Shown here in pieces: positions 34,209-41,621 of a stretch of DNA of 64,000 nt. The position numbers and the translations under genes are program-made. Position 1 is the stretch's first letter, and every line of letters begins with the position of its first letter. Below the pieces are notes generated by a model. The model saw only the letters and a program-made list of their open reading frames with translations. It did no database searches and was not told the DNA's origin. The DNA lies in the NCBI GenBank assembly GCA_963977125.1, contig CAXBNJ010000001.1:248001-312000 (forward strand), read 5' to 3'. The stretch is from UBA2705 sp963977125 (GTDB lineage Bacteria; Pseudomonadota; Alphaproteobacteria; Micavibrionales; Micavibrionaceae).

Positions 34209-35328
34209 GAAAGTTATTCTCCATTTCTTGTAGTTGTAAGAGTTGCCCACGCATAAGCGGCAGCCAATGGGACGACACCGTTTCCACAGGCTCGAATTCT
34301 GTCCACCCGATTGGCCAGCCCATCAGCCATTCGACAAATTGCGGGTTTAAGACTGGTTGGGATTTCGTCCCAATCTCCGTTTGACCCGGGCGGGAAAGGT
34401 GCGATTGGATTACCGTCGATGTTAGGCCTTTGCTCTGTTGTGAATTGCCTTTTAGGCGATACTTCTGTTCCGACGCCATTGGTGTTGGCCAGTTGATCTG
34501 CTCTCTCAGATTGCTGGGGCGTGTTCTTCCTGCTCTCTGGCCATTCGGCCCCATCAGTTTCTTCATTGCTTCGGGACTGCGTGATGGCAGATGATCCAAT
34601 GTATTCGGCGTTGCCCAATTCACAATCGAGACTTCCAGACGGCATTTGGGATTGTTTGCCAGAATTTCCTTCCTGCATGGGCCATTCGCCGAGGATACCC
34701 TGACTGTCGGCCACATATGCTTCACCTGATCCCGAAGGCTCAATGGCATGCCCGCATCCAATCGCTCTTTGAATTTCTTGTAAGTGAGACAACCACCCAT
34801 CGGCTCTGTCGCTTTCACGGTACGCCAAAATGAACAGTCGCTCCCGTTTATGAGATGCACCGACTTCCGCCGCTGAGAACAAGCCTGCCTTAACGCTGTA
34901 ACCCAAGCTGGATAAGTCATCATGGACTTGCTCAAACCCCAGTCGTAAATGTCCGGGTACGTTTTCAAAGAAACAGAGCCTTGGAGAGATTTCTTGAACC
35001 ACGCGAAACACATCTGGCCAGAGATGTCTTGGGTCGTCTTTTCCTTTTTGTTTTCCAGCGACGCTGAAGGGTTGGCACGGATAACCCGCAGTGATGCAAT
35101 CCACGAGGCCACGCCATGGCTTGCCATCGAAGGTGCGTAAATCCGTCCAAATAGGCGCTTCATCCATGGTTTTGTCTTCCATGCGCGTTGCCAAGATTTC
35201 GCACGCAAATGCTTCGATCTCGACAAAACAGACTGTTCGAGCATTTGGCTGCGCCATTCTAATGCCAAGGTCGAGTCCGCCAACGCCGGCGCACAGCGAC
35301 AAAACTGAGAGGGAACGACTATCCACAA
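34198..35328 (-). CDS. overlapping second reading frame of the C5 methyltransferase gene
   Basis: The +1 frame is open for 376 codons across almost the whole methyltransferase gene. It is not random-looking: it has DQVKHMWPTVRVSSANGP, NLREQINWPTPMASE, LKGNSQQSKGL, and LNPQFVEWLMGWPIGWT. I recognise WPTP...SQQS...LNP-FVEWLMG-P-GWT as a pattern of separately encoded phage proteins often next to DNA methyltransferase genes. The first possible start is TTG 35328; several internal ATG codons exist but none has a clear SD. It may be a true second gene, be reached by frameshift, or be a relic of the family history. Confidence 0.4.
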   Translation of the reverse strand: MWIVVPSQFCRCAPALADSTLALEWRSQMLEQSVLSRSKHLRAKSWQRAWKTKPWMKRLFGRIYAPSMASHGVASWIASLRVIRANPSASLENKKEKTTQDISGQMCFAWFKKSLQGSVSLKTYPDIYDWGLSKSMMTYPAWVTALRQACSQRRKSVHLINGSDCSFWRTVKATEPMGGCLTYKKFKERLDAGMPLSLRDQVKHMWPTVRVSSANGPCRKEILANNPKCRLEVSIVNWATPNTLDHLPSRSPEAMKKLMGPNGQRAGRTRPSNLREQINWPTPMASEQKYRLKGNSQQSKGLTSTVIQSHLSRPGQTEIGTKSQPVLNPQFVEWLMGWPIGWTEFEPVETVSSHWLPLMRGQLLQLQEMENNFHDR

Positions 35329-35350
35329 AACAACTTCCTTTGGTTTTCAA
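34214..35350 (-). CDS. DNA (cytosine-5) methyltransferase
   Basis: A 378-residue enzyme with C5 motifs: I LSLCAGVGGLDLG (17-29), IV GYPCQPFS with catalytic Cys92, VI ENVPGHL (130), VIII ASHKRERLF (165-173), and C-terminal IX/X LANRVDRIRACGNGVVPLAAA. The middle region (about 180-330) is a variable hydrophilic target-recognition part. It would methylate phage DNA at an unknown site. The whole length also has a second open frame on the same strand (next entry). Confidence 0.92.
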   Translation of the reverse strand: MKTKGSCFVDSRSLSVLSLCAGVGGLDLGIRMAQPNARTVCFVEIEAFACEILATRMEDKTMDEAPIWTDLRTFDGKPWRGLVDCITAGYPCQPFSVAGKQKGKDDPRHLWPDVFRVVQEISPRLCFFENVPGHLRLGFEQVHDDLSSLGYSVKAGLFSAAEVGASHKRERLFILAYRESDRADGWLSHLQEIQRAIGCGHAIEPSGSGEAYVADSQGILGEWPMQEGNSGKQSQMPSGSLDCELGNAEYIGSSAITQSRSNEETDGAEWPESRKNTPQQSERADQLANTNGVGTEVSPKRQFTTEQRPNIDGNPIAPFPPGSNGDWDEIPTSLKPAICRMADGLANRVDRIRACGNGVVPLAAAYAWATLTTTRNGE

Positions 35351-35400
35351 GTCAGCAGAATTCGAGTACGCACCCCATATTTTGGGTACGCACTAAAATA

Positions 35401-35422
35401 AAAACCTCGAAAGCGAGGTTTT
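35401..35422. terminator. hairpin, possible bidirectional terminator
   Basis: AAAACCTCG, loop AAAG, CGAGGTTTT. On the minus strand it is followed by a T-rich stretch, so leftward termination is likelier. Confidence 0.55.
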
Positions 35423-35560
35423 CTGCTGGGTTAATAAGTATTTTTAGGTGCGGACTGCGGACTCAAATTTTTGAGGTGTGACTAAAGAAACACTGCGCCT
35501 AAGCCCGCCGCATAGGGAAAGATCGCCGGAAGTACCTTTTTGCATATCAGGGAAGGGAAA

Positions 35561-35587
35561 GCAAAAAGCCACGGGTGTCCGTGGCTT
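35561..35587 (-). terminator. rho-independent terminator, leftward
   Basis: AAGCCACGG / CCGTGGCTT with 4-base loop; on the minus strand the stem is followed by TTTTTGC. No minus-strand gene ends just before it, so it may stop antisense transcription from the hipBA side. Confidence 0.55.
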
Positions 35588-35654
35588 GAGAGGTCAATTC
35601 CTGCGATCTTATATAAAAGACTAAGAGATTTTGTTCGCCGTGTCCGCAACAATT

Positions 35655-35668
35655 ATGTTCGCGAACAT
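35655..35668. promoter_or_regulatory. 14-bp perfect palindrome, operator candidate
   Basis: ATGTTCGCGAACAT, upstream of the hipBA promoter. It differs from the alphaproteobacterial LexA direct repeat GTTC-N7-GTTC, so the binding protein is unknown. Confidence 0.5.
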
Positions 35669-35670
35669 TT

Positions 35671-35693
35671 TTTATCCAAAGCTTAAGGATAAA
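35671..35693. promoter_or_regulatory. HipB-like operator
   Basis: Inverted repeat TTTATCC-N9-GGATAAA. E. coli HipB binds TATCC-N8-GGATA; the half-sites are identical and the spacer is one base longer. A second dyad AAGCTTA-N10-TAAGCTT (35679-35702) overlaps it and abuts the -35 element. Confidence 0.6.
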
Positions 35694-35700
35694 GCTAAGC

Positions 35701-35729
35701 TTGATTTTTAACTCTACTAATACTATAAT
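35701..35729 (+). promoter_or_regulatory. hipBA promoter
   Basis: TTGATT (35701-35706), 17-bp spacer, TATAAT (35724-35729), about 38 bases before the hipB start. Confidence 0.7.
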
Positions 35730-35766
35730 ATTACTAACAGCCAATAAACAAAGGTTTACTAATAAA

Positions 35767-36075
35767 ATGGTATCACTTACAACTCCAGCCAAAGCACAGA
35801 AAAAGCTTGCAGAGCATGCGCGTGCGCGTCGATTACAGATGGAATTAACGCAGGAAGGTCTTGCTGAACGCTCTGGTGTCCCCTTACCAACACTGCGTAA
35901 GTTTGAGCAGAAAGGGTCAATATCTCTAGAGTCATTCTTAAAGATCCAAATGGTGCTGGGTGGATTGGAAGACATCCTAAAAGCTACACAAATTAAAGAC
36001 ACGCTATTTTCATCCATAGATGACGTCTTGGAAGCAGATAGCACAACCACTCGTCAACGAGGAACACGCAAATGA
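35767..36075 (+). CDS. hipB: HipB-like antitoxin/repressor (XRE HTH)
   Basis: A 102-residue protein started at ATG 35767 (MVSLTTPAKAQKKLAEHARA); the longer frame from 35701 would begin in the promoter. HTH: RRLQMELTQEGLAERSGVPLPTLRKFEQ (about 20-47, split by the turn), followed by LESFLKIQMVLGGLEDIL. Its stop overlaps hipA by 4 bases (ATGA), so translation is coupled. It should neutralise HipA and repress the promoter through the operator described upstream. Confidence 0.82.
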   Translation: MVSLTTPAKAQKKLAEHARARRLQMELTQEGLAERSGVPLPTLRKFEQKGSISLESFLKIQMVLGGLEDILKATQIKDTLFSSIDDVLEADSTTTRQRGTRK

Positions 36076-37322
36076 AAAACTACTTATCTGCATCCGAAAT
36101 CAAAGTTGGCATCAATTTCGGTGATGGCGTTAATCCAGTTGGTCGATTAGCCATGCGTGATCGCCACATCTATTTTGAATATGACAGCACCTTTATTGAG
36201 CGTGGCATTGAAATATCACCACTGCGATTACCATTACAATCAGGTGTTCAGCGCTTTGAGAATGACCTATTTGAAGGTTTGCCGGGTGTGTTTAACGATA
36301 GTCTTCCCGATGGTTGGGGGCGACTGCTTTTTGATCGTTTTATTAGATCACAAGGAATACTGCCTTCTGATATCACGCCCCTTGATCGCCTAGCGCATGT
36401 TGGATCAAACGGTCTTGGTGCGCTTGTATTTGAGCCAGATCACAGCGCAGAAGATACGCAAGATGAAATCAACCTCGATAAGCTTGCCTCGCAGGCACAA
36501 GAGGTTATGGAAGGCGCATCTGATGATGTATTGGAAGAGCTAATTTCTCTTAACGGATCTTCGGCAGGCGCACGACCAAAAGCACTGATTGGTGTAAACG
36601 AAAAGCAGGATCATATCATTCATGGTGTACATGATTTGCCCGCAGGCTACACACCATGGATGGTGAAATTCCCGAACAGTCAGGACGGTATTGACGCTGG
36701 TGCAATCGAATATGTGTATGCGCTGATGGCAAAAGAGGCTGGCATTACCATGCCTGATGTTCATCTTTTTCCAGCGCAGCGTGGCGCAGGTTATTTTGCT
36801 ATTAAGCGTTTTGATCGCGATGGAGACAAACGATATCACATGCACACGGCTTGCGGGTTATTGCATTCAGATTTCCGTACACCTTCGCTTGATTACGAAG
36901 ATTTAGTTGCACTGACGGGCATGCTGACCCGTGATGTGCGTGAGGTTGAAAAACTCTACCAACTGGCTGTGTTTAACGTGCTGGCACATAACCGCGACGA
37001 TCATTCGAAGAACTTCAGCTATTTAATGGATAGCCAAGGTGAATGGAAACTCTCACCAGCTTATGATCTCACGTTCTCATCTGGTCCACGTGGCGAACAA
37101 AGCACGATGGTTATGGGTGAAGGTCGAAACCCGAATACAAGCCACCTGTTAAAACTTGCAGATGAAGCCAAAATCAAAAAAGATCGCGCCACCAAGATTA
37201 TTGAGGCCACAAAATCCAGCCTGTCCAAATGGCCAACTCTTGCAAAGCAATATGGCGTAAGCGATGCGAATATAAAGCTGGTACAGAAAAAAGTGAATGA
37301 GAAAATAGAAGGAGAAAGTTAA
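36072..37322 (+). CDS. hipA: HipA-family serine/threonine kinase toxin
   Basis: A 416-residue HipA-like kinase: N-terminal GVFNDSLPDGWGRLLFDR (73-89), Gly-rich GSSAGARPKAL (162-172) with possible autophosphorylated Ser, catalytic HNRDDHSKNF with Asp309, and metal-binding LSPAYDLTFS with Asp332. HipA-type toxins phosphorylate aminoacyl-tRNA synthetases and halt translation, causing dormancy. Coupled to hipB and followed after 2 bases by a third gene, so this is a three-gene module. Confidence 0.88.
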   Translation: MKNYLSASEIKVGINFGDGVNPVGRLAMRDRHIYFEYDSTFIERGIEISPLRLPLQSGVQRFENDLFEGLPGVFNDSLPDGWGRLLFDRFIRSQGILPSDITPLDRLAHVGSNGLGALVFEPDHSAEDTQDEINLDKLASQAQEVMEGASDDVLEELISLNGSSAGARPKALIGVNEKQDHIIHGVHDLPAGYTPWMVKFPNSQDGIDAGAIEYVYALMAKEAGITMPDVHLFPAQRGAGYFAIKRFDRDGDKRYHMHTACGLLHSDFRTPSLDYEDLVALTGMLTRDVREVEKLYQLAVFNVLAHNRDDHSKNFSYLMDSQGEWKLSPAYDLTFSSGPRGEQSTMVMGEGRNPNTSHLLKLADEAKIKKDRATKIIEATKSSLSKWPTLAKQYGVSDANIKLVQKKVNEKIEGES

Positions 37323-37324
37323 CG

Positions 37325-38173
37325 ATGTTTCATTTGTTGGTAGCTCATGGTGGTTGGGATGAGCGCGGAGGGAATCTTTCCACAAGCAGAGTATATATTC
37401 GCAATGATGTTGAGCATGAACAACGTTTTTTAAGATCTGATGGAAGACGACTGAATGTTGAAACCATTAGAAGTATTCCAGCGCTTCTAATGGCTGAAAC
37501 AGGGAGTGATGATATTCAGCAGGCTAGAGTGGCTCACATAACAAATATTCAGCAAAATGACAGAGAGACAGCGATACATTATTCTATCGATCCTGATATT
37601 CCTCCTATTAGTAATCAAGAGTTAGAGCAACATTACTCTCAATTTGGATCGGGTAACTTTGGATTCTCTCATACCTGCTGGAGGGTAATAGATGAGGATT
37701 TGTATAAGATTATACTATCCAGTATGCAACGTAATCCCCTTCAGCCCTCTGTTTTTTCTGTTAGCCGAACGCAAGCTAACCAACCTCGCTTTTTATCCGT
37801 TATGATGCCGTTCTCCTCAGATTTCAACAATGTGTATACGGCAATTCAAAATGCAACAGAACAAAATGGCATGACTTGCGCTAGAGCGGATAATATTTGG
37901 GAGGAGCATGCAATTATCCAAGACGTAGTAAATTTGATTGTAAAAGCAAAAGTCGTTGTATGCGATTGCACAGGGAAAAATCCTAATGTTTTTTATGAAA
38001 TAGGAATTGCACATACACTAGGAAAAGAGGTTATTTTATTAACCCAAAACTCAGACGATGTGCCATTTGATTTACGACACTTAAGGTACATTCGGTATCT
38101 TAATAACGAACAAGGTTGTGAACAGCTATCTGAAGAAATATCTTCCAGATTACAAACAATCCTTAGCCGTTAG
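37325..38173 (+). CDS. two-domain protein with deoxyribosyltransferase/TIR-like C-terminus
   Basis: A 282-residue protein 2 bases after hipA. The C-terminal part (about 155-280) reads RFLSVMMPFSSDFNNVYTAI, CARADNIWEEHAIIQDVVNLI, VVVCDCTGKNPNVFYEIGIA (Glu225), ILLTQNSDDVPFDLRHLRYI. This is the MMPF / NPNVFYE pattern of a nucleoside 2-deoxyribosyltransferase/TIR-like fold seen in immune effectors. The N-terminal 150 residues (LLVAHGGWDERGGNLSTSRV, RSIPALLMAETGSDD) look like a sensor or regulatory domain I cannot name. An antiphage or abortive effector linked to hipBA is inferred. AT-rich codons compared with hipA. Confidence 0.68.
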   Translation: MFHLLVAHGGWDERGGNLSTSRVYIRNDVEHEQRFLRSDGRRLNVETIRSIPALLMAETGSDDIQQARVAHITNIQQNDRETAIHYSIDPDIPPISNQELEQHYSQFGSGNFGFSHTCWRVIDEDLYKIILSSMQRNPLQPSVFSVSRTQANQPRFLSVMMPFSSDFNNVYTAIQNATEQNGMTCARADNIWEEHAIIQDVVNLIVKAKVVVCDCTGKNPNVFYEIGIAHTLGKEVILLTQNSDDVPFDLRHLRYIRYLNNEQGCEQLSEEISSRLQTILSR

Positions 38174-38387
38174 AGTATTCACCCTCCTTAAAAACGCGGT
38201 CGGTGATGTGTTCAAGGTCGCTGGCAATATCCGCTAAAAAGCCTGCGTCGCCCCAGCGTATCTCTTCGGGGTTGCTTTCAAAGTGATCCGCGCTTGCCGC
38301 CTGTAAGCGCTCCAGCATCGCGTCAATGCGGGTTTTGTGTTCGATAAAAGCGTCCAGCGCCGTTCTTTTTTCTTGTGGTTTTATCAT
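38163..38387 (-). CDS. small phage protein, unknown
   Basis: A 74-residue acidic helical protein (TALDAFIEHKTRIDAMLERL, FLADIASDLEHITDRVFKEG). AAAGGAG precedes ATG 38387. Its end overlaps the convergent effector gene by 11 bases. Not recognised. Confidence 0.55.
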   Translation of the reverse strand: MIKPQEKRTALDAFIEHKTRIDAMLERLQAASADHFESNPEEIRWGDAGFLADIASDLEHITDRVFKEGEYSNG

Positions 38388-38444
38388 TGTTTTTGCTCCT
38401 TTGTTAACACCAGTAACGCTTCATTCCCGAGGCTTATCAAGCTA

Positions 38445-38831
38445 TTAATCAATCCTTTTTGCTATTGTTGCCAACGCGTGTTTGTACATCTCCCACGCCT
38501 TGGTGCGCCCCACGCCAAACCGCCCACAAATGAGCTTCCAGCGCACACGCTCGGCACGTAGCCAGACCAGCTTGCGCTGTTCCACATCCAGCCAGCGAAG
38601 CCATACAAAGATCACTTCTTCCATCTCGCTGATATCTTCACTGCTTGGACGAATACGCATGGGTTGTGCTTCCATCTGCAATATTTCCATTTCATCACGA
38701 ACGATAGCTGGCCATGCGCTGATATAGCCTTGCACCTTTTTATCAGGCAGCCGTCTTAGTGTTCGCGCTGCTTCTCGTAGTCGTTCTTCAACATATTTTT
38801 CTCTCTCCGTGATGGTTTTGTTTTCTGCCAT
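38445..38831 (-). CDS. DUF6362 family phage protein
   Basis: A 128-residue protein with EKYVEERLREAARTLRRLP, the conserved QGYISAWPAIVRD, and a C-terminal HTH-like part (RKLVWLRAERVRWKLICGRF, GVGRTKAWEMYKHALATIA). DUF6362 genes are common in early regions of alphaproteobacterial prophages. The C-terminal part resembles a sigma region 4-like HTH, so DNA binding is likely. AAGGAGATG lies before the start. Confidence 0.7.
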   Translation of the reverse strand: MAENKTITEREKYVEERLREAARTLRRLPDKKVQGYISAWPAIVRDEMEILQMEAQPMRIRPSSEDISEMEEVIFVWLRWLDVEQRKLVWLRAERVRWKLICGRFGVGRTKAWEMYKHALATIAKRID

Positions 38832-38838
38832 GGCTTTT

Positions 38839-39150
38839 TCATCTCCTTGTTGTGGTTAATTTTTGAAATTGTTTTTGAGGGGCTTGGATGCTGATCGCTT
38901 TTCCCCTGACTGGGAAAGCGTCAGCATTACTCCGTAGGAGTAAGGGAAATCTCGCCCACTGCCCACTGAACGAAACCGTTGCTGGTTCTAGCGTTTGAGC
39001 AGTAGGCAAGTGGGCAAAGACAGTGGGCAGTTGCCCACTAGAATTATTGCGACAATGCTTTTGTTTCTGCTGTTTTTGTTTCAATCCAGTGGGCAAACTG
39101 GTGACCAGCAGTGGGCAGTAGGCAATAAAATATAGTGCAGTGGGTATCAT
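38839..39150 (-). CDS. doubtful ORF spanning the repeat array
   Basis: A 103-codon frame whose ATG overlaps the TGA of the primase gene (ATGA) and which ends 8 bases before the next gene, a gene-like layout. But its sequence (LPTVFAHLPTAQ, Gln/Lys-rich) mostly reflects the short DNA repeats at 38953-39146, and it resembles nothing I know. More likely a by-product of the repeats. Confidence 0.2.
   Translation of the reverse strand: MIPTALYFIAYCPLLVTSLPTGLKQKQQKQKHCRNNSSGQLPTVFAHLPTAQTLEPATVSFSGQWARFPLLLRSNADAFPVRGKAISIQAPQKQFQKLTTTRR
38953..39146. repeat. ten-copy AGTGGGCA short-repeat (iteron-like) array
   Basis: Exact AGTGGGCA at 39009, 39022, 39088 and 39110, exact TGCCCACT at 38960 and 39032, and one-mismatch copies at 38953, 39001, 39117 and 39139. 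Ten copies in 194 bases directly after the primase-helicase gene look like protein-binding iterons, for example of a phage origin. Confidence 0.65.
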
Positions 39151-41279
39151 GATAGCCCTCCATCATTAAGAGCGACGATCCAGTTTTCAGGGTCATCAAC
39201 TGGGAGGACTTCATTTGTTTTCGGGTGCTTGAAGTGCGTTGGCAAAATACGCGTGCCGTCACCCAGCGCCATACCCTCAACACAGATATATCCTTGGCGA
39301 CTACGTTGCGCTTGAGGCAGGCCGTAAATATCAGCATTCTTAAAGAATTTGATATGACCTTTGGTGCTGAGCGCATTCAATCGGTTGCGCAAAGAACGAG
39401 AGCTACCCAAGCCTGACTTGTTTTCAAACGTATCCGAAAACTGCCGCGCGGTATAAACGCGCCCTTGCGAGGCTTCAGAGTAAATTAAACCAATGACGGC
39501 ATCTTTTTTGCGCAGTTGTTGCGCATCAAGTTTTACTGCCTGTGAGCGCATAGCAAGTCGCTCAGCTTGACTGTCGACCTCACGCCAGCCCGAGGCATCT
39601 CGCAATATTGTTTTTTGCGCAATCTCTGGTCCATTGCGTAGCTCAAAGATAAGGTTGCGCTCGGGGCGCATTTCATCAAGGCGGTGAAGGATGATGCCCG
39701 ATGTGTAATAAGACCGCAGCGAACCAGCGCCACTAAGCGCTTGGAACGGATCTTCCTCAACATATTTCTTGGAAACTTTCTTTGTGTGGTGCGCAAGAAT
39801 TAACCCAGCGTTTGGATTAATCTGATTGCGTAATTCCTCCACCCGCCGGGAGAGAAAGAACATCATCGCGTCATTATCATTTTCTCCACCAATCCCACCG
39901 CCATCAAACACATTACGAATAGGATCAATGGCGATGATATCAGGGGGACGTTCACCAAAACGCGCCTTAACAGAGCGCACAATCTTGTCGATGCCACCGT
40001 CATTTAAGATCAGCCGTATTTGTGGCGTCATCACAAAGTTTTGGCTTAATTGCTCCAGCGTATCATCTGGCAAACGCAGCTTTTGAATGCGCTCTCGCAA
40101 ATAATGATATTGAACCTCCGCCTGCAGATAAAAAACGCGCAAGGGACGCTTGCTGGATAATCCAAGAAAGCTCTGACCTGCGGCCATGTTGGCGAGCAGT
40201 GATATGAGAAAATCGCTCTTGCCAACTTTGGGTGCGCCGCCAAACACCAACATGCCACCCGGTGTTAGAACACGCGGAGATATTAAGTCTTTGGGCATAG
40301 GGCTGTGATCGGCCTGTAGATCTGCAACGCTATAAAGTGGAATCAGGTCGGGCTTTGCTGGCTTATCCTTCGCTACCACCCGATCCCAATTTTTTAGTAT
40401 ATCGTGGATATTCAAGCCTTCTGCGACAGCATCGGCGACATCCCATTTAGGGGGCTTCTCAGGCGGGACTTTAAGTATCTTGACCTGTAACGCCCCAGCG
40501 CGGGCAGAAGCGCTTGCTGCCCTGCGAGCATAGCTCAATCCAGCCTCATCATGGTCAGGCCAGATCAACACCTGTTTGCCTCTAAGAGGTGACCAGTCTG
40601 TTTTATCAATCGGCGCTTTTGCACCGTTCATGGCGGTGGTGGCGCAGATGCCTAAGCCGATTAATGCATCGGCGCATTTTTCACCTTCAACAAGAATAAT
40701 TGTTTTGGCTTTGGCAATATTAGGCTGATTATACAAGGGGCGAATATCAGGAGCCTTCATTACGCCTTTAACAGCATCCCATGGACGGAATTGCTTTCGT
40801 TGGCCTTTGGGGTCATAGCGATACACACTGGCAATCAGCGCCCCATGGGCATCGGTATAATCCCATTTGGCTGTCGGCTCGCCTAATTTTTGAGATTGTT
40901 TATAGCTGTGTTGTTTGCATTGCCTTGGCTGAGATGTGGGGATGCCGCCGCCAATCCAGCTTTGAATATCGGTGATCAGCTCCTTGAATTGGCTTTTGCG
41001 ATCAAAACCTTTTACACCAGCCCATAGATCAAGAATGTCACCACCATCGCCAGTGGCAAAGTCATGCCAAAGGCCAGCCTTTGAGCCATTCATTTCAACC
41101 ACAAGGCTTTCGCCTTTACCGCCACTGATATCGCCAACAATAAACTTCCCAGCGCGAAGCACACCATTTGGCAACAAGGCGTGCAGCGTTGATGGAAGGC
41201 TCTGTATTAAGCGCTGTTTGATGTCTTTCGCGTCAGGTGGTTTTAACGCGATGACATTTGGATTGCTATGATCTGCCAT
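39147..41279 (-). CDS. phage primase-helicase (TOPRIM plus RepA-like ATPase)
   Basis: A 710-residue protein started at ATG 41279 (MADHSNPNVIALKPPDAKDI). N-terminal CHC2-like/primase part (LLPNGVLRAGKFIVG, GLWHDFATGDGGDILDLWAG), TOPRIM (IILVEGEKCADALIGLGI, IWPDHDEAG), RecA-like ATPase with Walker A GGAPKVGKSDFLISL (about 350), IIAIDPIRNVFDGGG and LAHHTKKVS, and a C-terminal winged-helix segment (ARQFSDTFENKSGLGSSRSL). It would prime and unwind phage DNA. Overlaps its upstream neighbour by a few bases if the longer start is used. Confidence 0.85.
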   Translation of the reverse strand: MADHSNPNVIALKPPDAKDIKQRLIQSLPSTLHALLPNGVLRAGKFIVGDISGGKGESLVVEMNGSKAGLWHDFATGDGGDILDLWAGVKGFDRKSQFKELITDIQSWIGGGIPTSQPRQCKQHSYKQSQKLGEPTAKWDYTDAHGALIASVYRYDPKGQRKQFRPWDAVKGVMKAPDIRPLYNQPNIAKAKTIILVEGEKCADALIGLGICATTAMNGAKAPIDKTDWSPLRGKQVLIWPDHDEAGLSYARRAASASARAGALQVKILKVPPEKPPKWDVADAVAEGLNIHDILKNWDRVVAKDKPAKPDLIPLYSVADLQADHSPMPKDLISPRVLTPGGMLVFGGAPKVGKSDFLISLLANMAAGQSFLGLSSKRPLRVFYLQAEVQYHYLRERIQKLRLPDDTLEQLSQNFVMTPQIRLILNDGGIDKIVRSVKARFGERPPDIIAIDPIRNVFDGGGIGGENDNDAMMFFLSRRVEELRNQINPNAGLILAHHTKKVSKKYVEEDPFQALSGAGSLRSYYTSGIILHRLDEMRPERNLIFELRNGPEIAQKTILRDASGWREVDSQAERLAMRSQAVKLDAQQLRKKDAVIGLIYSEASQGRVYTARQFSDTFENKSGLGSSRSLRNRLNALSTKGHIKFFKNADIYGLPQAQRSRQGYICVEGMALGDGTRILPTHFKHPKTNEVLPVDDPENWIVALNDGGLS

Positions 41280-41290
41280 GCATGATGCCC

Positions 41291-41518
41291 TCATGCATTC
41301 TTATTGCTCGTCTTATGACGCTCAATGTTTTTGAGTTTAATAATGCCGTCAACCCATTGCAGGGCGCGACCGACACTTCTGACCTCTTTAATCAGCTCCT
41401 CTCGCAATTCAGACAGCTTGCTATCCTCAAGCGTTTTTAATTGTCCTACAGGCGTGTGTTGCACCCACTTGAAAACAGCCTCGCCAGCATCAATGTGATC
41501 ATCTATTGATTTGTTCAT
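41291..41518 (-). CDS. small early phage protein, unknown
   Basis: A 75-residue helical protein (DHIDAGEAVFKWVQHTPVGQ, LREELIKEVRSVGRALQWVD). It precedes the primase gene by 11 bases. Its start lies 12 bases after a hairpin CTTATTA/TAATAAG whose 3 prime arm runs into the SD-like AAGGA; the same element precedes the gene at 44697. Function not recognised. Confidence 0.55.
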   Translation of the reverse strand: MNKSIDDHIDAGEAVFKWVQHTPVGQLKTLEDSKLSELREELIKEVRSVGRALQWVDGIIKLKNIERHKTSNKNA

Positions 41519-41529
41519 TTATCCTTTTC

Positions 41530-41589
41530 CTTATTAGAGTTTGTTGTCCCTAATAAGCAGGTACAGTTTTGGCCTTAGAAACGACGACG
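41530..41589 (-). repeat. early-region conserved element, copy 1
   Basis: On the plus strand: CTTATTA (41530) N14 TAATAAG (41551), GGTACAG (41560), TTGGC (41569), AAACGACGACG (41579). Copy 2 is at 44892-44946 with the same order and nearly the same gaps. Each lies directly upstream of a small leftward gene. Confidence 0.7.
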
Positions 41590-41621
41590 GCATCTGCAAA
41601 AAAAATCAATTATTTTTCAAA

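Larger units (their letters stand above)
35351..35766. other. intergenic regulatory region between methyltransferases and hipBA
   Basis: 416 bases without a gene. From left: direct repeats GTACGCAC (about 35367 and 35384), hairpin AAAACCTCG/CGAGGTTTT (35401-35422), hairpin CTCAAA/TTTGAG (about 35462-35475), a minus-strand terminator (35561-35587), palindrome ATGTTCGCGAACAT (35655-35668), HipB-like operator and the hipBA promoter. Confidence 0.6.

Noticed and set aside
35655..35668. LexA (SOS) box
   Set aside because: ATGTTCGCGAACAT is a tight palindrome; alphaproteobacterial LexA sites are GTTC-N7-GTTC direct repeats.
35547..36050. 167-codon minus-strand frame opposite hipB
   Set aside because: It is antisense to hipB and its promoter, includes the terminator hairpin and resembles no protein.
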